From NCBI GenBank assembly GCA_023247755.1, contig JAHFFX010000003.1, positions 1 through 34,157 on the forward strand: a stretch of DNA of 34,157 bases. The letters run 5' to 3'. Of the stretch, positions 26,268-34,157 are shown piece by piece. Under the pieces are notes generated by a model. That model made no database searches. It was not told where the DNA came from and saw nothing but the letters and a program-made list of their open reading frames with translations. The number at the start of each line of letters is the position of its first letter. Position 1 is the stretch's first letter. The position numbers were made by a program, and so were the translations under genes. The stretch is from Candidatus Omnitrophota bacterium. GTDB taxonomy: Bacteria; Omnitrophota; Gorgyraeia; Zapsychrales; JAHFFX01.

Positions 26268-27770
26268 ATGAACTGGAAAATCACAAAAAACAATAAACCC
26301 ATCGGGATCGCGGACATTCCCCGCGGCAATGTCCAACAGCTGCGCAACGCCCTCATCAACCAATGCCGGCAGGGGAAAAGAGTCGTGTCGTTCTTTGGCC
26401 ACCCGGACCGCAAGGGGATGGTCTTGTTCGCCGTTCTCACCGATGACCAGAACTCCCGATTGCTCGTGGCCTGCGCCGATCTCGGAGCTGAGAGGGCGTA
26501 TCCATCGATCACGCCGGAAGTGCCGGCCTTGCATCTCTTCGAGAGGGAGATCTTCGAGCAATTCGGCATCGAACCGCAGGGGCACCCCTGGCTAAAACCG
26601 GTGCGCTATCCCTTCCGCCGCTTCGATCCCTCTCAGAACATAGGCAACTATCCTTTCTTCCGGATCGAGGGAGAGGACATCCACGAAGTCGGCGTAGGCC
26701 CCATCCACGCCGGGATCATCGAACCCGGCCATTTCCGCTTTCAATGCCGGGGAGAAAAGATCCATCATCTGGAAATCCAGCTGGGATATCAACATCGCGG
26801 CGTCGAGGAGCTGTTCGTGGGACCGATCAATCCCGGCGAACCGCGATTCAAACCACATCTCGCGGAAAGAATCGCGGGGGATTCGGCGGTCGCCCACGCC
26901 ACCGCTTATGCTCAAATCATGGAATCCCTCGCCCGGATCGAAGTGTCCCGCCGCGCCCAGGCCATCCGGGCCATCGCCCTGGAACTGGAGCGAATCGCCG
27001 TCCACGTGGGCGATCTGGGCGCGATCTCCAACGACATCGCCCATCTTCTGGGAAGCGCCGTCTTTGGGGCCATCCGAACGGCGGTCATCAACACCTCACT
27101 GTCCCTCTGCGGCAGCCGCTTCGGCCAGGGATTGATCCGGCCGGGAGGCGTTCTTTACGATCTTGATGATGAATTAAAGGAAAGAATGAAGCGGACCCTC
27201 AACAAAGTGCTCGAGGACGTCATCCGGATGAGCGAATCAATGCTGGCGACCTCCAGCGTCCTATCGCGTCTTGAGAAAACCGGGATCGTTACCAAGCAAC
27301 AGGCCCTGGACATCGGGTTGGTAGGCCCGGTGGCAAGGGCTTCGGGCGTGGCCATGGATACGCGTGCGGACCACCCGTTCGGTAACTACCGTTATTTTCC
27401 GATCCATAAGATCACTATGCCCGGCGGAGATGTTTTCGCCCGGACATTCATGCGTTACGTCGAGATCAAGCAGTCCGTCAATTTTATCCTGGAGCAGTTG
27501 GAACATTTTTCCCGGGAAGGCTCCTTATCGGATCCGGTGGAAAATCTTATGGCGGAGGGCTTCTGCGTGTCAATGGTGGAAGGCTGGCGCGGGGAGATCG
27601 CGCATGTGGTTCTCACCGATATCCAGGGGAATCCGGTCAGATACAAAATCAAGGACCCTTCGTTCAATAATTGGCTGGGACTGGCCATCGCCGTAAGGAA
27701 CAACGGCATTTCGGATTTTCCGTTATGCAACAAGAGTTTCAATCTGTCCTATAGCGGTCACGACCTGTAA
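26268..27770 (+). CDS. hyfG: HyfG-like NuoC-NuoD fusion subunit lacking Ni-Fe cysteines
   Basis: A 500-residue cytoplasmic subunit using the ATG at 26268; the ORF-track start lies inside hyfF and was rejected. Residues about 15-120 are a NuoC/HycE-N 30-kDa domain (LHLFEREIFEQFGI). The rest is the NuoD/large-subunit domain (QLGYQHRGVEELF). Where Ni-Fe hydrogenases carry RxCGxC, this protein reads ERIAGDSAVAHATAYA (Ala203, Ser206). The C-terminal DPCxxC is replaced by LCNKS near residue 487. The Ni-Fe centre therefore cannot form normally. This matches 'Ehr'-type complexes rather than a hydrogenase. The electron partner of the active-site cavity is unknown. Confidence 0.9.
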   Translation: MNWKITKNNKPIGIADIPRGNVQQLRNALINQCRQGKRVVSFFGHPDRKGMVLFAVLTDDQNSRLLVACADLGAERAYPSITPEVPALHLFEREIFEQFGIEPQGHPWLKPVRYPFRRFDPSQNIGNYPFFRIEGEDIHEVGVGPIHAGIIEPGHFRFQCRGEKIHHLEIQLGYQHRGVEELFVGPINPGEPRFKPHLAERIAGDSAVAHATAYAQIMESLARIEVSRRAQAIRAIALELERIAVHVGDLGAISNDIAHLLGSAVFGAIRTAVINTSLSLCGSRFGQGLIRPGGVLYDLDDELKERMKRTLNKVLEDVIRMSESMLATSSVLSRLEKTGIVTKQQALDIGLVGPVARASGVAMDTRADHPFGNYRYFPIHKITMPGGDVFARTFMRYVEIKQSVNFILEQLEHFSREGSLSDPVENLMAEGFCVSMVEGWRGEIAHVVLTDIQGNPVRYKIKDPSFNNWLGLAIAVRNNGISDFPLCNKSFNLSYSGHDL

Positions 27771-27780
27771 GAGAGGGAGC

Positions 27781-28542
27781 ATGCTCAATCCATTGAAAAT
27801 CCGGTGGCATCAAGGACATCAGACGATTCCCAACGTCCGGACGGCCGCAGTCGATGCCAAGTTCCCAGGGCTTCCCGTCCTCAACGACGACCTCCTTGCG
27901 GAGGATGCGGCAGCGCTTCAGAATCTTTGTCCGACGAAAGCCATTTCGATCGATCCTTTGAGAATCGATCTGGGCAAGTGCATCTTCTGCGGGGATTGTG
28001 AGCGCTTCTGCAAGAACGGGGCCATCCGTTTCTCTAACGAGTACAAGCTGGCTTCGACCTCCCGGCAGCAGCTCATCGTCGATCGCCGCACCAGCGCGGA
28101 CACTTATCGGAAAAGCGCAATTCGCGTGCGCGAGGAAATCAAACGCCTCTTCGGAAAGTCTCTAAAGTTGCGCTCTGTCTCCGCCGGCGGCTGCAACACC
28201 TGCGAAATGGAACTGAACGCTTGCGGCAACGTCAACTTCGACATGGGCCGCTTCGGCATCGAAATCGTGGCATCCCCCCGCCACGCGGACGGGATCGTCA
28301 TCACCGGCCCCATTTCGGAGAATATGGCCCAGCCCCTGGAAGACGCCTACCGTGCCACTCCCGATCCCAAGATCGTGATCCTCGCCGGAAGCTGTGCGAT
28401 CAGCGGCGGGATTTTTGCTCACTCTCCCACGCTTAAGCGGGAATTTCTGCAGAAATATCCCGTGGACCTGTTCGTCCCAGGATGCCCCTTTCATCCGCTC
28501 ACCTTCATCAATGGTGTGCTGGATTTCCTGGGTCGCAAATAA
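27781..28542 (+). CDS. hyfI: HyfI-like NuoB-family subunit with N-terminal ferredoxin domain
   Basis: A 253-residue fusion. Residues about 45-85 are a ferredoxin-like segment with CIFCGDCERFC (Cys67/70/73/77) and an upstream Cys50-Pro, enough for one [4Fe-4S] cluster. The other cluster's first three cysteines are missing. Residues about 130-253 are NuoB/HycG-like, with GGCNTCEMEL (Cys138/141), GSCAISGG (Cys205) and PGCPFHP (Cys235), the N2-type cluster ligands. It thus combines the roles of HyfH and HyfI. It lies 10 bp after hyfG with a GAGGGAG site, and is the last gene of the operon. The C-terminal end nearly touches the convergent addB-like gene. Confidence 0.9.
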   Translation: MLNPLKIRWHQGHQTIPNVRTAAVDAKFPGLPVLNDDLLAEDAAALQNLCPTKAISIDPLRIDLGKCIFCGDCERFCKNGAIRFSNEYKLASTSRQQLIVDRRTSADTYRKSAIRVREEIKRLFGKSLKLRSVSAGGCNTCEMELNACGNVNFDMGRFGIEIVASPRHADGIVITGPISENMAQPLEDAYRATPDPKIVILAGSCAISGGIFAHSPTLKREFLQKYPVDLFVPGCPFHPLTFINGVLDFLGRK

Positions 28543-28552
28543 TTCTCTTAGA

Positions 28553-31414
28553 TTATCGGCAGGCGTCGTAGAACGGGCAGGTCGCGCAATAGCGGGGTTC
28601 GCGGTCATCGGGCCGGAAGTGCACCTGGGGGTCGAGGATCTCCGAGAGTATAAAATCGAGCGGACGGGCAAAGGCCTCGCGCACGCCCTGCTGCTCCGCT
28701 CCATTCTCCGACTTGGGAAATTCCTTTAATTCGAGCGTCCGCAGATTATAGAAGGCCGCCTTCAGCGGTTCGCCGGGAAAACGCCGGCTCAGGAAATCGA
28801 AATAAAGCGGCATCTGAAAAGAGATCACCTGCTTCTTAATGTTGTCCCGGCTCAATTCCATGGACCGGATGACCTCGAGCCTCTTGGGCATCGGATCTTC
28901 GGACCCGGCCTTGAAATCGACCAGCAGGACCGTCCCGTCCGCGAGCCGCTCGATGCGGTCGATCTTATAGACCAGCTTTACTGTGACGGAGGAAAAAGAA
29001 ACTTGCTCCGCGTGATCCTGCTCGATCTCCAGGATCTTCTTCACATCGCGCAGTCCCTCGGCCTCCTTCTCTTTATCCAGAAACTGCTGCAGGCGCGTCT
29101 TGAGAACGGCCTTCAAAAGAAAAGCGTCGGATTTCATGCTGCGGCCGAACGTTTCCTCGAACTTCGTCTCGAACGCCTTGAAGAATTGTTTGCGGAAAGC
29201 GGCCGTGATCTTCGGTTGCTTGCCGACGAATTTTCCGAAAGCCTCCTGCAGCAGCTCATGCAGGAACGTCCCCACCTGCCGGTTCTCGGGCTCTTCCAGC
29301 AGGTCTTCCTTCTCTTCCAGTCCCAGGACATATTTGTAATAAAACCGCAGCGGACAACGGAGGTAAGTGTTCAAGCTCGATGCCGAGTAACGGTGTTTCT
29401 TAAGGAACTCGACGACCTCGGGGGTTTTGGGAATGTCGGTGGTCTTCGGCGTCACCCGGACGGTGTACGCGGCCTTCAGGGCCGGGACGGGTTGCGACGA
29501 TCCCTTTTTCTTTTGGGTTCCCCAGATCAGTTCCTCCACAAAACGGCTCTTTTCCCGCTCCGCGCTTTCTTCATACACGAGATGGACGTTCCGGGCGGAA
29601 TGGATCAACCGCAGGAACTGATACCGCTGGATCTCCTCTTCCTGTTCCAGGCGGTCCAGGTTGAGACTGACCATCACTTCCCTGGGGATCAAGGGGTCAT
29701 AGACCCGCAGCCGCGGCAGCACCCCTTCATTGAGCCCGAGCACGATCACGTTCTCGAAATTGAGCGCCCGTGTTTCCAAAAGCCCCAGGATCTGCAGGCC
29801 CCTAAGCGGCGAGCCCAAAAACGAAACCATCTCATGTTCCATCCGGTTGTTGCAGATCTTGAACATCTCCTCCGGAGTGAAGCTTTCCTTATTAAAGGAG
29901 GCCCCGCGGATCTCCTCGAGAAGCGCCATCATCCGTTCGGCGATCTTGAGATTCAACGGGTAGCCGCCCATGAAGCTCTTTTGCAGGAAAAGATCCAGAA
30001 AATCTCCCAGGGCCCCGGCAAAATCCGACAAGCTCGCGATCGATTCCCACGCCGTCAGCAGACGCGCATGGATTTCCTGAAGAATTTCCCGGAGGTCCTC
30101 TCTACGCACGGATAATTCCATGCCTCGCAAGACCCCGACGGTCAAATCATAGAGGTCTTCCAGCTTCTCCAATTCCTTCAGCTCCACGAACAGTTGCCCG
30201 CCCAAGGGGGTCTTCACCGCTCCGGTCAGTACCTCCTCGATCTTGTGGACGAGCACCCGGGTGACCGTGGGGCTCTTTGAAAACCGGAGGTTCTTGACGA
30301 ACGGATGCCGAAGCAGCTTCAAATAATCCTTCGCGTAATAGGACCCGCCCTTGCGGGAAAGCTGGGCCGAGAACACGAACTGCAGAAGCGAATGGAAGGA
30401 ACTCCGCTTGAGGGGATACCCCAAAGAAACGTTGAACTCTTCGATGAGCCCGGAGACCTCCGACAAAAGCGGGATGACGTGCGTGTTGTCCGCAAGGACA
30501 ATGACCGTCCGCTCCAGCCGCTCGCCCTCCGCTAACATCTTTTTAAGGATCTCACGCACCAGACCGACCTGGGAATGCGTATCGAAACCGGAATACAGTT
30601 CGATGCGGGGATCGTTTTCCCCGGACGATTCTCGGGAATCGTCCGGAGCCGTGATCGGCACTCCAAAATCCCTGGCGTTCTTCTTCAGAGCAGGCCACCG
30701 GTCCTCGTCCCCTTGGAAGAAAAGCGCGGCCTTACCCGCATCGAACAGGGCCTTCATCAATTTCTTTTCCGTCGCGTGCAGCGCGAAGAAATGGGCAAAA
30801 TATATTTGGTCGAATTCCGGGAAGTCGGCGGCGGTTACGGCTCGGGAGCCCGTAAGATACGCGTAGCCGCGGGTCGAACGCCCGCTTTGGCGCAGTTCTT
30901 CATGAAAGGCCTCCCGCAGGTCGATGATGTTCTCAAGCAGGCGGTTGACGTCCGGAGGGATCGCGTAGCCGATCTCGGCGTTGAATTGAACGTTGCGCAG
31001 CAGTTCCGAGGGGACATCTTCCAGGTCCAGCTCTTCGATGAAGGCCAGGATCTCCCTGGCCCACGGCAGGAATTCGGCAAAACTGCGGCGCTTCTTGAGG
31101 ATCTGCGGGCAGCGGGTCCGGACGTTGCGAAACAGCAAGTATTGCGCATCAAGGTCCGACAACCGGAGGAAAACCTGCCGTTTGCGCAGAACGTACTCGA
31201 CGAACTCATCGATCGTGAAGAATCTGGGAGGAAAAAAACTTTTTTCCGACCGGCGGGCCAGCTCCCGCTTTAAGAACAGCGCCGGACGGTGGCCTCCGAA
31301 AACGACCGCCAGCCGCCGCAGATCCCCGCCGGGCTCGCGGCCGAAATGTTCGCATTCGTCCGCCAGACGCCCCAGAAAATCGTCTTTGAAACCATAAGTC
31401 ACTAAGCGCTTCAT
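28553..31414 (-). CDS. addB: AddB/RexB-like PD-(D/E)XK nuclease with degenerate helicase domain
   Basis: A 953-residue protein resembling the AddB subunit of AddAB-type double-strand-break resection enzymes. Near the N-terminus FGGHRPALFLKREL replaces a Walker A motif, so ATPase activity is unlikely. RGLQILGLLETRALNFENV and IVLGLNEGVLP are AddB-type helicase remnants. The C-terminal nuclease has YKIDRIERLADGTVLLVDFK, followed by the Cys cluster YCATCPFYDAC (943/946/952). With YLRCP upstream, this forms the AddB iron-sulfur staple. It lies downstream of the AddA-like gene on the same strand with two small genes between. Chi-like specificity is unknown. Confidence 0.85.
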   Translation of the reverse strand: MKRLVTYGFKDDFLGRLADECEHFGREPGGDLRRLAVVFGGHRPALFLKRELARRSEKSFFPPRFFTIDEFVEYVLRKRQVFLRLSDLDAQYLLFRNVRTRCPQILKKRRSFAEFLPWAREILAFIEELDLEDVPSELLRNVQFNAEIGYAIPPDVNRLLENIIDLREAFHEELRQSGRSTRGYAYLTGSRAVTAADFPEFDQIYFAHFFALHATEKKLMKALFDAGKAALFFQGDEDRWPALKKNARDFGVPITAPDDSRESSGENDPRIELYSGFDTHSQVGLVREILKKMLAEGERLERTVIVLADNTHVIPLLSEVSGLIEEFNVSLGYPLKRSSFHSLLQFVFSAQLSRKGGSYYAKDYLKLLRHPFVKNLRFSKSPTVTRVLVHKIEEVLTGAVKTPLGGQLFVELKELEKLEDLYDLTVGVLRGMELSVRREDLREILQEIHARLLTAWESIASLSDFAGALGDFLDLFLQKSFMGGYPLNLKIAERMMALLEEIRGASFNKESFTPEEMFKICNNRMEHEMVSFLGSPLRGLQILGLLETRALNFENVIVLGLNEGVLPRLRVYDPLIPREVMVSLNLDRLEQEEEIQRYQFLRLIHSARNVHLVYEESAEREKSRFVEELIWGTQKKKGSSQPVPALKAAYTVRVTPKTTDIPKTPEVVEFLKKHRYSASSLNTYLRCPLRFYYKYVLGLEEKEDLLEEPENRQVGTFLHELLQEAFGKFVGKQPKITAAFRKQFFKAFETKFEETFGRSMKSDAFLLKAVLKTRLQQFLDKEKEAEGLRDVKKILEIEQDHAEQVSFSSVTVKLVYKIDRIERLADGTVLLVDFKAGSEDPMPKRLEVIRSMELSRDNIKKQVISFQMPLYFDFLSRRFPGEPLKAAFYNLRTLELKEFPKSENGAEQQGVREAFARPLDFILSEILDPQVHFRPDDREPRYCATCPFYDACR

Positions 31415-31436
31415 GGGAACATCCGGGAGAGTGCAG

Positions 31437-32297
31437 TTATTTGCCGGGCATTAGTTCGAGCTGCTTGACGAGTTTTTCGAACTCGAACACGAGGGGGTGT
31501 CGCCAGCGTTTTCTGGCGATCTTGAGGACCTCCTTCTTGAACCATAGTTCCTTTTCCTTGCCGGCGGGGAGCCGCTGCCAGACGGCGGAACCTTCCTTCA
31601 AATATTGCCCCAGGATGGAATTGATCAAAGATATCTTTTCGGCCACGGTAATCACGACGGCCTCCACATCGCTGGCCCGCAGCGTCTCGAGGTGCCGGCG
31701 TTTGCGTTCTTCCCAGGCCTCCCCGGAAAGGGCATCCGAATCATCGGTGATCGTCTCCACGAGACTGAGCGCGTCGGGGCCACAGGCCTGTTCGATCTCA
31801 TTGGGACGGCAAGTGGTCTGATTGAGCAACGCGTGGCACAAGGACGCCGCGATGATCTCGTCCTTGAGGCTGAAATCCAGATGGGCCTTGCGCAGGATAT
31901 TGGCCACCTCCAGCGCATGCTCGAGAAAGGAGCGGCCGTTCACCCGCAGGACCTGCTCCTTGTGATAGTTGACGGCCAAGTAAAGCGCATATTCGGTCAT
32001 CGGGTTGAACACGGTGCTCACCCGGAAGATCTCGCGCCCGTCGGGATTGAAGATCAGATACTCGTAACCGCCTTCCGTGGCCTGTTTGAGCCACTCGTTG
32101 TAGGAAAGCTTGACCTTCGTGATGTTGTTGTTCTTCTTGAACTCGTAAATGGCGAACACCAGCAGGTCCGCCAGGTCACTGCCCTCGCGGATGATCACGC
32201 TTTTTTCCTGCGGAAAGCTCTCAAGGTTGGGGTCGATATCCTGCAGATCGACCTGGACCAGGGAATAAGACGCGCCTGTCTCCCGGCTATTTGACAT
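31437..32297 (-). CDS. Degenerate RelA/SpoT-type HD domain protein
   Basis: A 286-residue protein from the ATG at 32297, which has AAAGGG in front; the ORF-track start at 32363 was rejected. Residues about 115-250 resemble the SpoT/Mesh1 HD hydrolase domain: SFLEHALEVANIL, LCHALLNQTT, ETITDDSD and EERKRRHLETLR. The HD pair reads His-Ala, the following ED reads Asn-Gln and the ADK block reads AEK. Metal-binding residues are therefore lost and ppGpp hydrolysis is unlikely. The N-terminal 110 residues match nothing I recognise. It overlaps the small secreted-protein gene by 11 bp. A nucleotide-sensing or structural role is possible. Confidence 0.7.
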   Translation of the reverse strand: MSNSRETGASYSLVQVDLQDIDPNLESFPQEKSVIIREGSDLADLLVFAIYEFKKNNNITKVKLSYNEWLKQATEGGYEYLIFNPDGREIFRVSTVFNPMTEYALYLAVNYHKEQVLRVNGRSFLEHALEVANILRKAHLDFSLKDEIIAASLCHALLNQTTCRPNEIEQACGPDALSLVETITDDSDALSGEAWEERKRRHLETLRASDVEAVVITVAEKISLINSILGQYLKEGSAVWQRLPAGKEKELWFKKEVLKIARKRWRHPLVFEFEKLVKQLELMPGK

Positions 32298-32604
32298 AAG
32301 AACCCTTTCGCAAGCCATGAACGTGGCTGTTTTTATTCTGAACCGCTTTCTGACGGCGCGCAACGTCCGCCTGTTTTTTCTTTTGCAGTTTCTGCAGCCG
32401 CTTGATCCTTCTTTGCTCCTGCCGCTCCTTTTTAATGGCCGCCGCCTGGACGTCAGATTTCCCCATCGTCGCGATGGAGTCCGTCACCCGGTTGAACAGA
32501 TTGACCTCGTTGAGCTTATCGGCGGTCGTGGGCGGCTCTCCTCCCGCCGAGACCGCTTGCCCCGCCAGCAAGAACACAATGATAAGACCGGTTATTTTCT
32601 TCAC
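32287..32604 (-). CDS. Small secreted basic protein, function unknown
   Basis: A 105-residue protein starting at GTG (32604), preceded by GGGAG at good spacing. The first about 20 residues (KKITGLIIVFLLAGQAVSAG) form a signal peptide with an AxA-like cleavage site. The mature part has a short acidic-neutral stretch, then a strongly basic, helical Lys/Arg/Gln-rich region from about residue 55 on. I do not recognise a family. Its ribosome-binding site overlaps the stop of the AddA-like gene, so it is co-transcribed. A cell-surface or nucleic-acid-binding role would be a guess. Confidence 0.7.
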   Translation of the reverse strand: MKKITGLIIVFLLAGQAVSAGGEPPTTADKLNEVNLFNRVTDSIATMGKSDVQAAAIKKERQEQRRIKRLQKLQKKKQADVARRQKAVQNKNSHVHGLRKGSYVK

Positions 32605-32615
32605 TTTTGATCTCC

Positions 32616-34157
32616 CTATGAAGTTGCAAAAGAAAGACCGGGAGAGACCCCCGTCACTTCCTTCACCTGTTTCTGCTGCAGCGCCAGCAAGTACCCTCTG
32701 ACCTTCTTGCCTGGGTACAGTTCTTCGATGAGTTGCATGTAATCCAGGACCTGCCTTTCATATTCTACCAGGGCAGACCGTCCTTCCGCCGTTGCCTGCG
32801 GCAGGCTCAGCTTATAATCGACCACCCAGACCTCGTCGGGTCCCACGATAAGACGATCGACCCGCCGGGTGTGCCCGAAACGGTTGATGATCTCCACTTC
32901 CGTGGCGACCGCCGCCTCCCCGACCGCGAAGAATGGCCGAAAGCTCTCGCACGAGAGGATCTCATCCAGTTGTTTGCGAAAACGTTCCGCGTCGGCCACC
33001 GCAGGAAAGACCTGCGGCAGGGCGGCCAGGCCCTCTGCGATCCGTTGCGCCTGGCCGCCCGGCGCCAGATTTCCCACAAAGGACAACAGAAAATGCAGGA
33101 CCTCGCCTTCCGCGATGAGCTCCCGGCGCTGCAGTGCGGAGACCTGGGAGAACTCGTCCTTAAGGAAAGCGATCCAATCCCGCCCGGAAGAAGCCGGAAT
33201 AGGGAACAGCCGGGTCCCCACTTCCTTTACCGGTGCGAGACAGCTTTTCTTGATGCCCGATTCCAGTTCCTGGGCGATCAAACCCCGGGCCAGGTTCAGA
33301 CTGTTGCCGCAACGTTCCGGGATGAGGACATACAGTTCCTCGCGGGAACGGGTCAACGCCACATAAATGTTGTTGAGCTCTCCGACAAAAGATTTCCGGT
33401 ATTCCCGGTGGTAGATCTCCGCCAGTTCCGCGGAAAAGGCCGCCGGCCTTTTCCGGAGCTGGATCAAACGCAGTTCCCCGGAAGCATGATCGAGCACGCA
33501 GGATTTCTGTCCCTGGCGGACTCCCCGGCCAACCTGGATGTCCATCCCGAGGAACGGGATGAGGACCGCCGGGAACTCCAAACCCTTTGATTTGTGGACG
33601 GTGAGGACCTTGACGGCCTGGTTCTCCGAGATGTTCACATACAGATCTTCGCCGGGCGCTTCCTGCAGATACTCCAGGAACGAAGCGATGTCGGAGACCT
33701 CTTCCTCCCGGTCCTGGATGAGCTGCAGGAACCGCATCAGAAAACCCTGGTATTCCGGGAACCGCTCCAGGCAGTTGAATTTGCCGCAGACACTTACCGT
33801 CATTTCGTAAAGCGGATACAACCCGGCGCTCTTGAAGAATTCCTCGAAATACTCCTCCCAGATCGAAGGATAAACATCGCGGAACAGCTTATAAAGATAA
33901 AGGTCGCGTTCGTTCTCGCGGCGTTGGCGGTAGCTGAAAATGAATTCGCGCAGTTCCTCGGGGGTCAACCCCGCCGCCCGGCCGAAGATCTCGCCCAAGA
34001 GGAACGAAGCGAAGTTCAGATTGTCGATGGGGCTGTCCAGGAACTTGAGGAGCGCCACCAGTTCCTTGACCAAAAAGTTCTCCCGGATATTGGAAGTGCG
34101 CTCCGAATCAACGAGGATACCGGACTCAAGCAGCCAGGACGTGACCAGTTCGACCTC
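32616..34157 (-). CDS. addA: AddA-like UvrD-family helicase with RecB nuclease domain (partial at 5' end)
   Basis: The frame stays open from the stop at 32616 to the window edge, giving at least 513 residues. The TTG at 34073 in the ORF track is an internal Leu. Helicase motif V, VLTVHKSKGLEFPAVLIP, and motif VI, NNIYVALTRSREELYVL, mark UvrD/AddA superfamily 1 helicases. The C-terminal RecB-like nuclease shows RRVDRLIVGPDEVWVVDYK, with the PD-(D/E)XK Asp and Asp-Tyr-Lys. The Walker A part lies outside the window. Together with the AddB-like gene it would form a break-resection enzyme for recombination repair. The addA-first order and intervening genes are unusual. Confidence 0.85.
   Translation of the reverse strand, partial: EVELVTSWLLESGILVDSERTSNIRENFLVKELVALLKFLDSPIDNLNFASFLLGEIFGRAAGLTPEELREFIFSYRQRRENERDLYLYKLFRDVYPSIWEEYFEEFFKSAGLYPLYEMTVSVCGKFNCLERFPEYQGFLMRFLQLIQDREEEVSDIASFLEYLQEAPGEDLYVNISENQAVKVLTVHKSKGLEFPAVLIPFLGMDIQVGRGVRQGQKSCVLDHASGELRLIQLRKRPAAFSAELAEIYHREYRKSFVGELNNIYVALTRSREELYVLIPERCGNSLNLARGLIAQELESGIKKSCLAPVKEVGTRLFPIPASSGRDWIAFLKDEFSQVSALQRRELIAEGEVLHFLLSFVGNLAPGGQAQRIAEGLAALPQVFPAVADAERFRKQLDEILSCESFRPFFAVGEAAVATEVEIINRFGHTRRVDRLIVGPDEVWVVDYKLSLPQATAEGRSALVEYERQVLDYMQLIEELYPGKKVRGYLLALQQKQVKEVTGVSPGLSFATS

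Noticed and set aside
26268-28542. Functional Ni-Fe hydrogenase catalytic subunits
   Set aside because: The cysteines that bind Ni-Fe are absent from HyfG, so hydrogenase activity is not supported.

Overview
The window is gene-dense bacterial DNA, with nearly all intergenic gaps under 200 bp. It encodes a Gram-negative-type cell plan: a type IV pilus/type II secretion ATPase, the Mre/RodA/PBP2 elongasome, and Lgt plus LspA lipoprotein maturation. Many genes have modest identity to model organisms and overlap by a few bases. Together with the gene set (stand-alone MshEN proteins, a Hyf-like complex without Ni-Fe ligands, an S23/IVP four-helix protein set among short inverted repeats) this suggests an uncultivated lineage such as Candidatus Omnitrophota (OP3) or a relative. 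That placement is inference; no rRNA marker is present. I see no tRNA, rRNA, CRISPR array or transposase.

Layout. (1) 1-4131, minus strand: a pilus/secretion block with a GAF-GGDEF sensor whose GGDEF motif is degenerate, a stand-alone MshEN-type domain, a full PilB ATPase, and the start of another MshEN-type protein cut by the window edge. (2) 4132-9551, minus: the shape operon mreB-mreC-mreD-mrdA-rodA, with a good promoter whose -35 overlaps the aroA stop codon. (3) 9548-11872, minus: aroA coupled to an unknown membrane-anchored coiled-coil protein with its own promoter. (4) 11961-20396, minus: a housekeeping train yggS, S23-like four-helix protein, proC, mtnP, ileS, dksA/traR-like, lspA, lgt, rluD. 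(5) 20539-28542, plus: a promoter, then a HTH-PTS EIIA fusion coupled to hyfB-hyfC-hyfE-hyfF-hyfG-hyfI-like genes. (6) 28553-34157, minus: an AddA-like helicase-nuclease (open at the window edge), a small secreted basic protein, a degenerate SpoT-like HD protein, and an AddB-like nuclease.

Three things stand out. First, the Hyf-like operon keeps the antiporter-type membrane arm and the NuoB-type cluster cysteines, but the large subunit has lost the CxxC that binds Ni-Fe. It is therefore probably an 'energy-converting hydrogenase related' (Ehr) complex rather than a hydrogenase, and it carries its own PTS-linked regulator. Second, several gaps inside the minus-strand operons hold short tandem units of 7 or 8 bp arranged as inverted halves, directly downstream of stop codons. 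One pair of these brackets the AT-richer S23-like gene, like a small mobile cassette. Third, proteins around the pilus ATPase and the AddAB-like genes look like catalytically dead signalling domains (GGDEF and SpoT-type HD), which may act as nucleotide sensors.

Gene starts were adjusted from the ORF track where ribosome-binding sites or overlaps argued for it (GGDEF gene, mreB, rluD, lspA, mtnP, hyfG, the HD gene).
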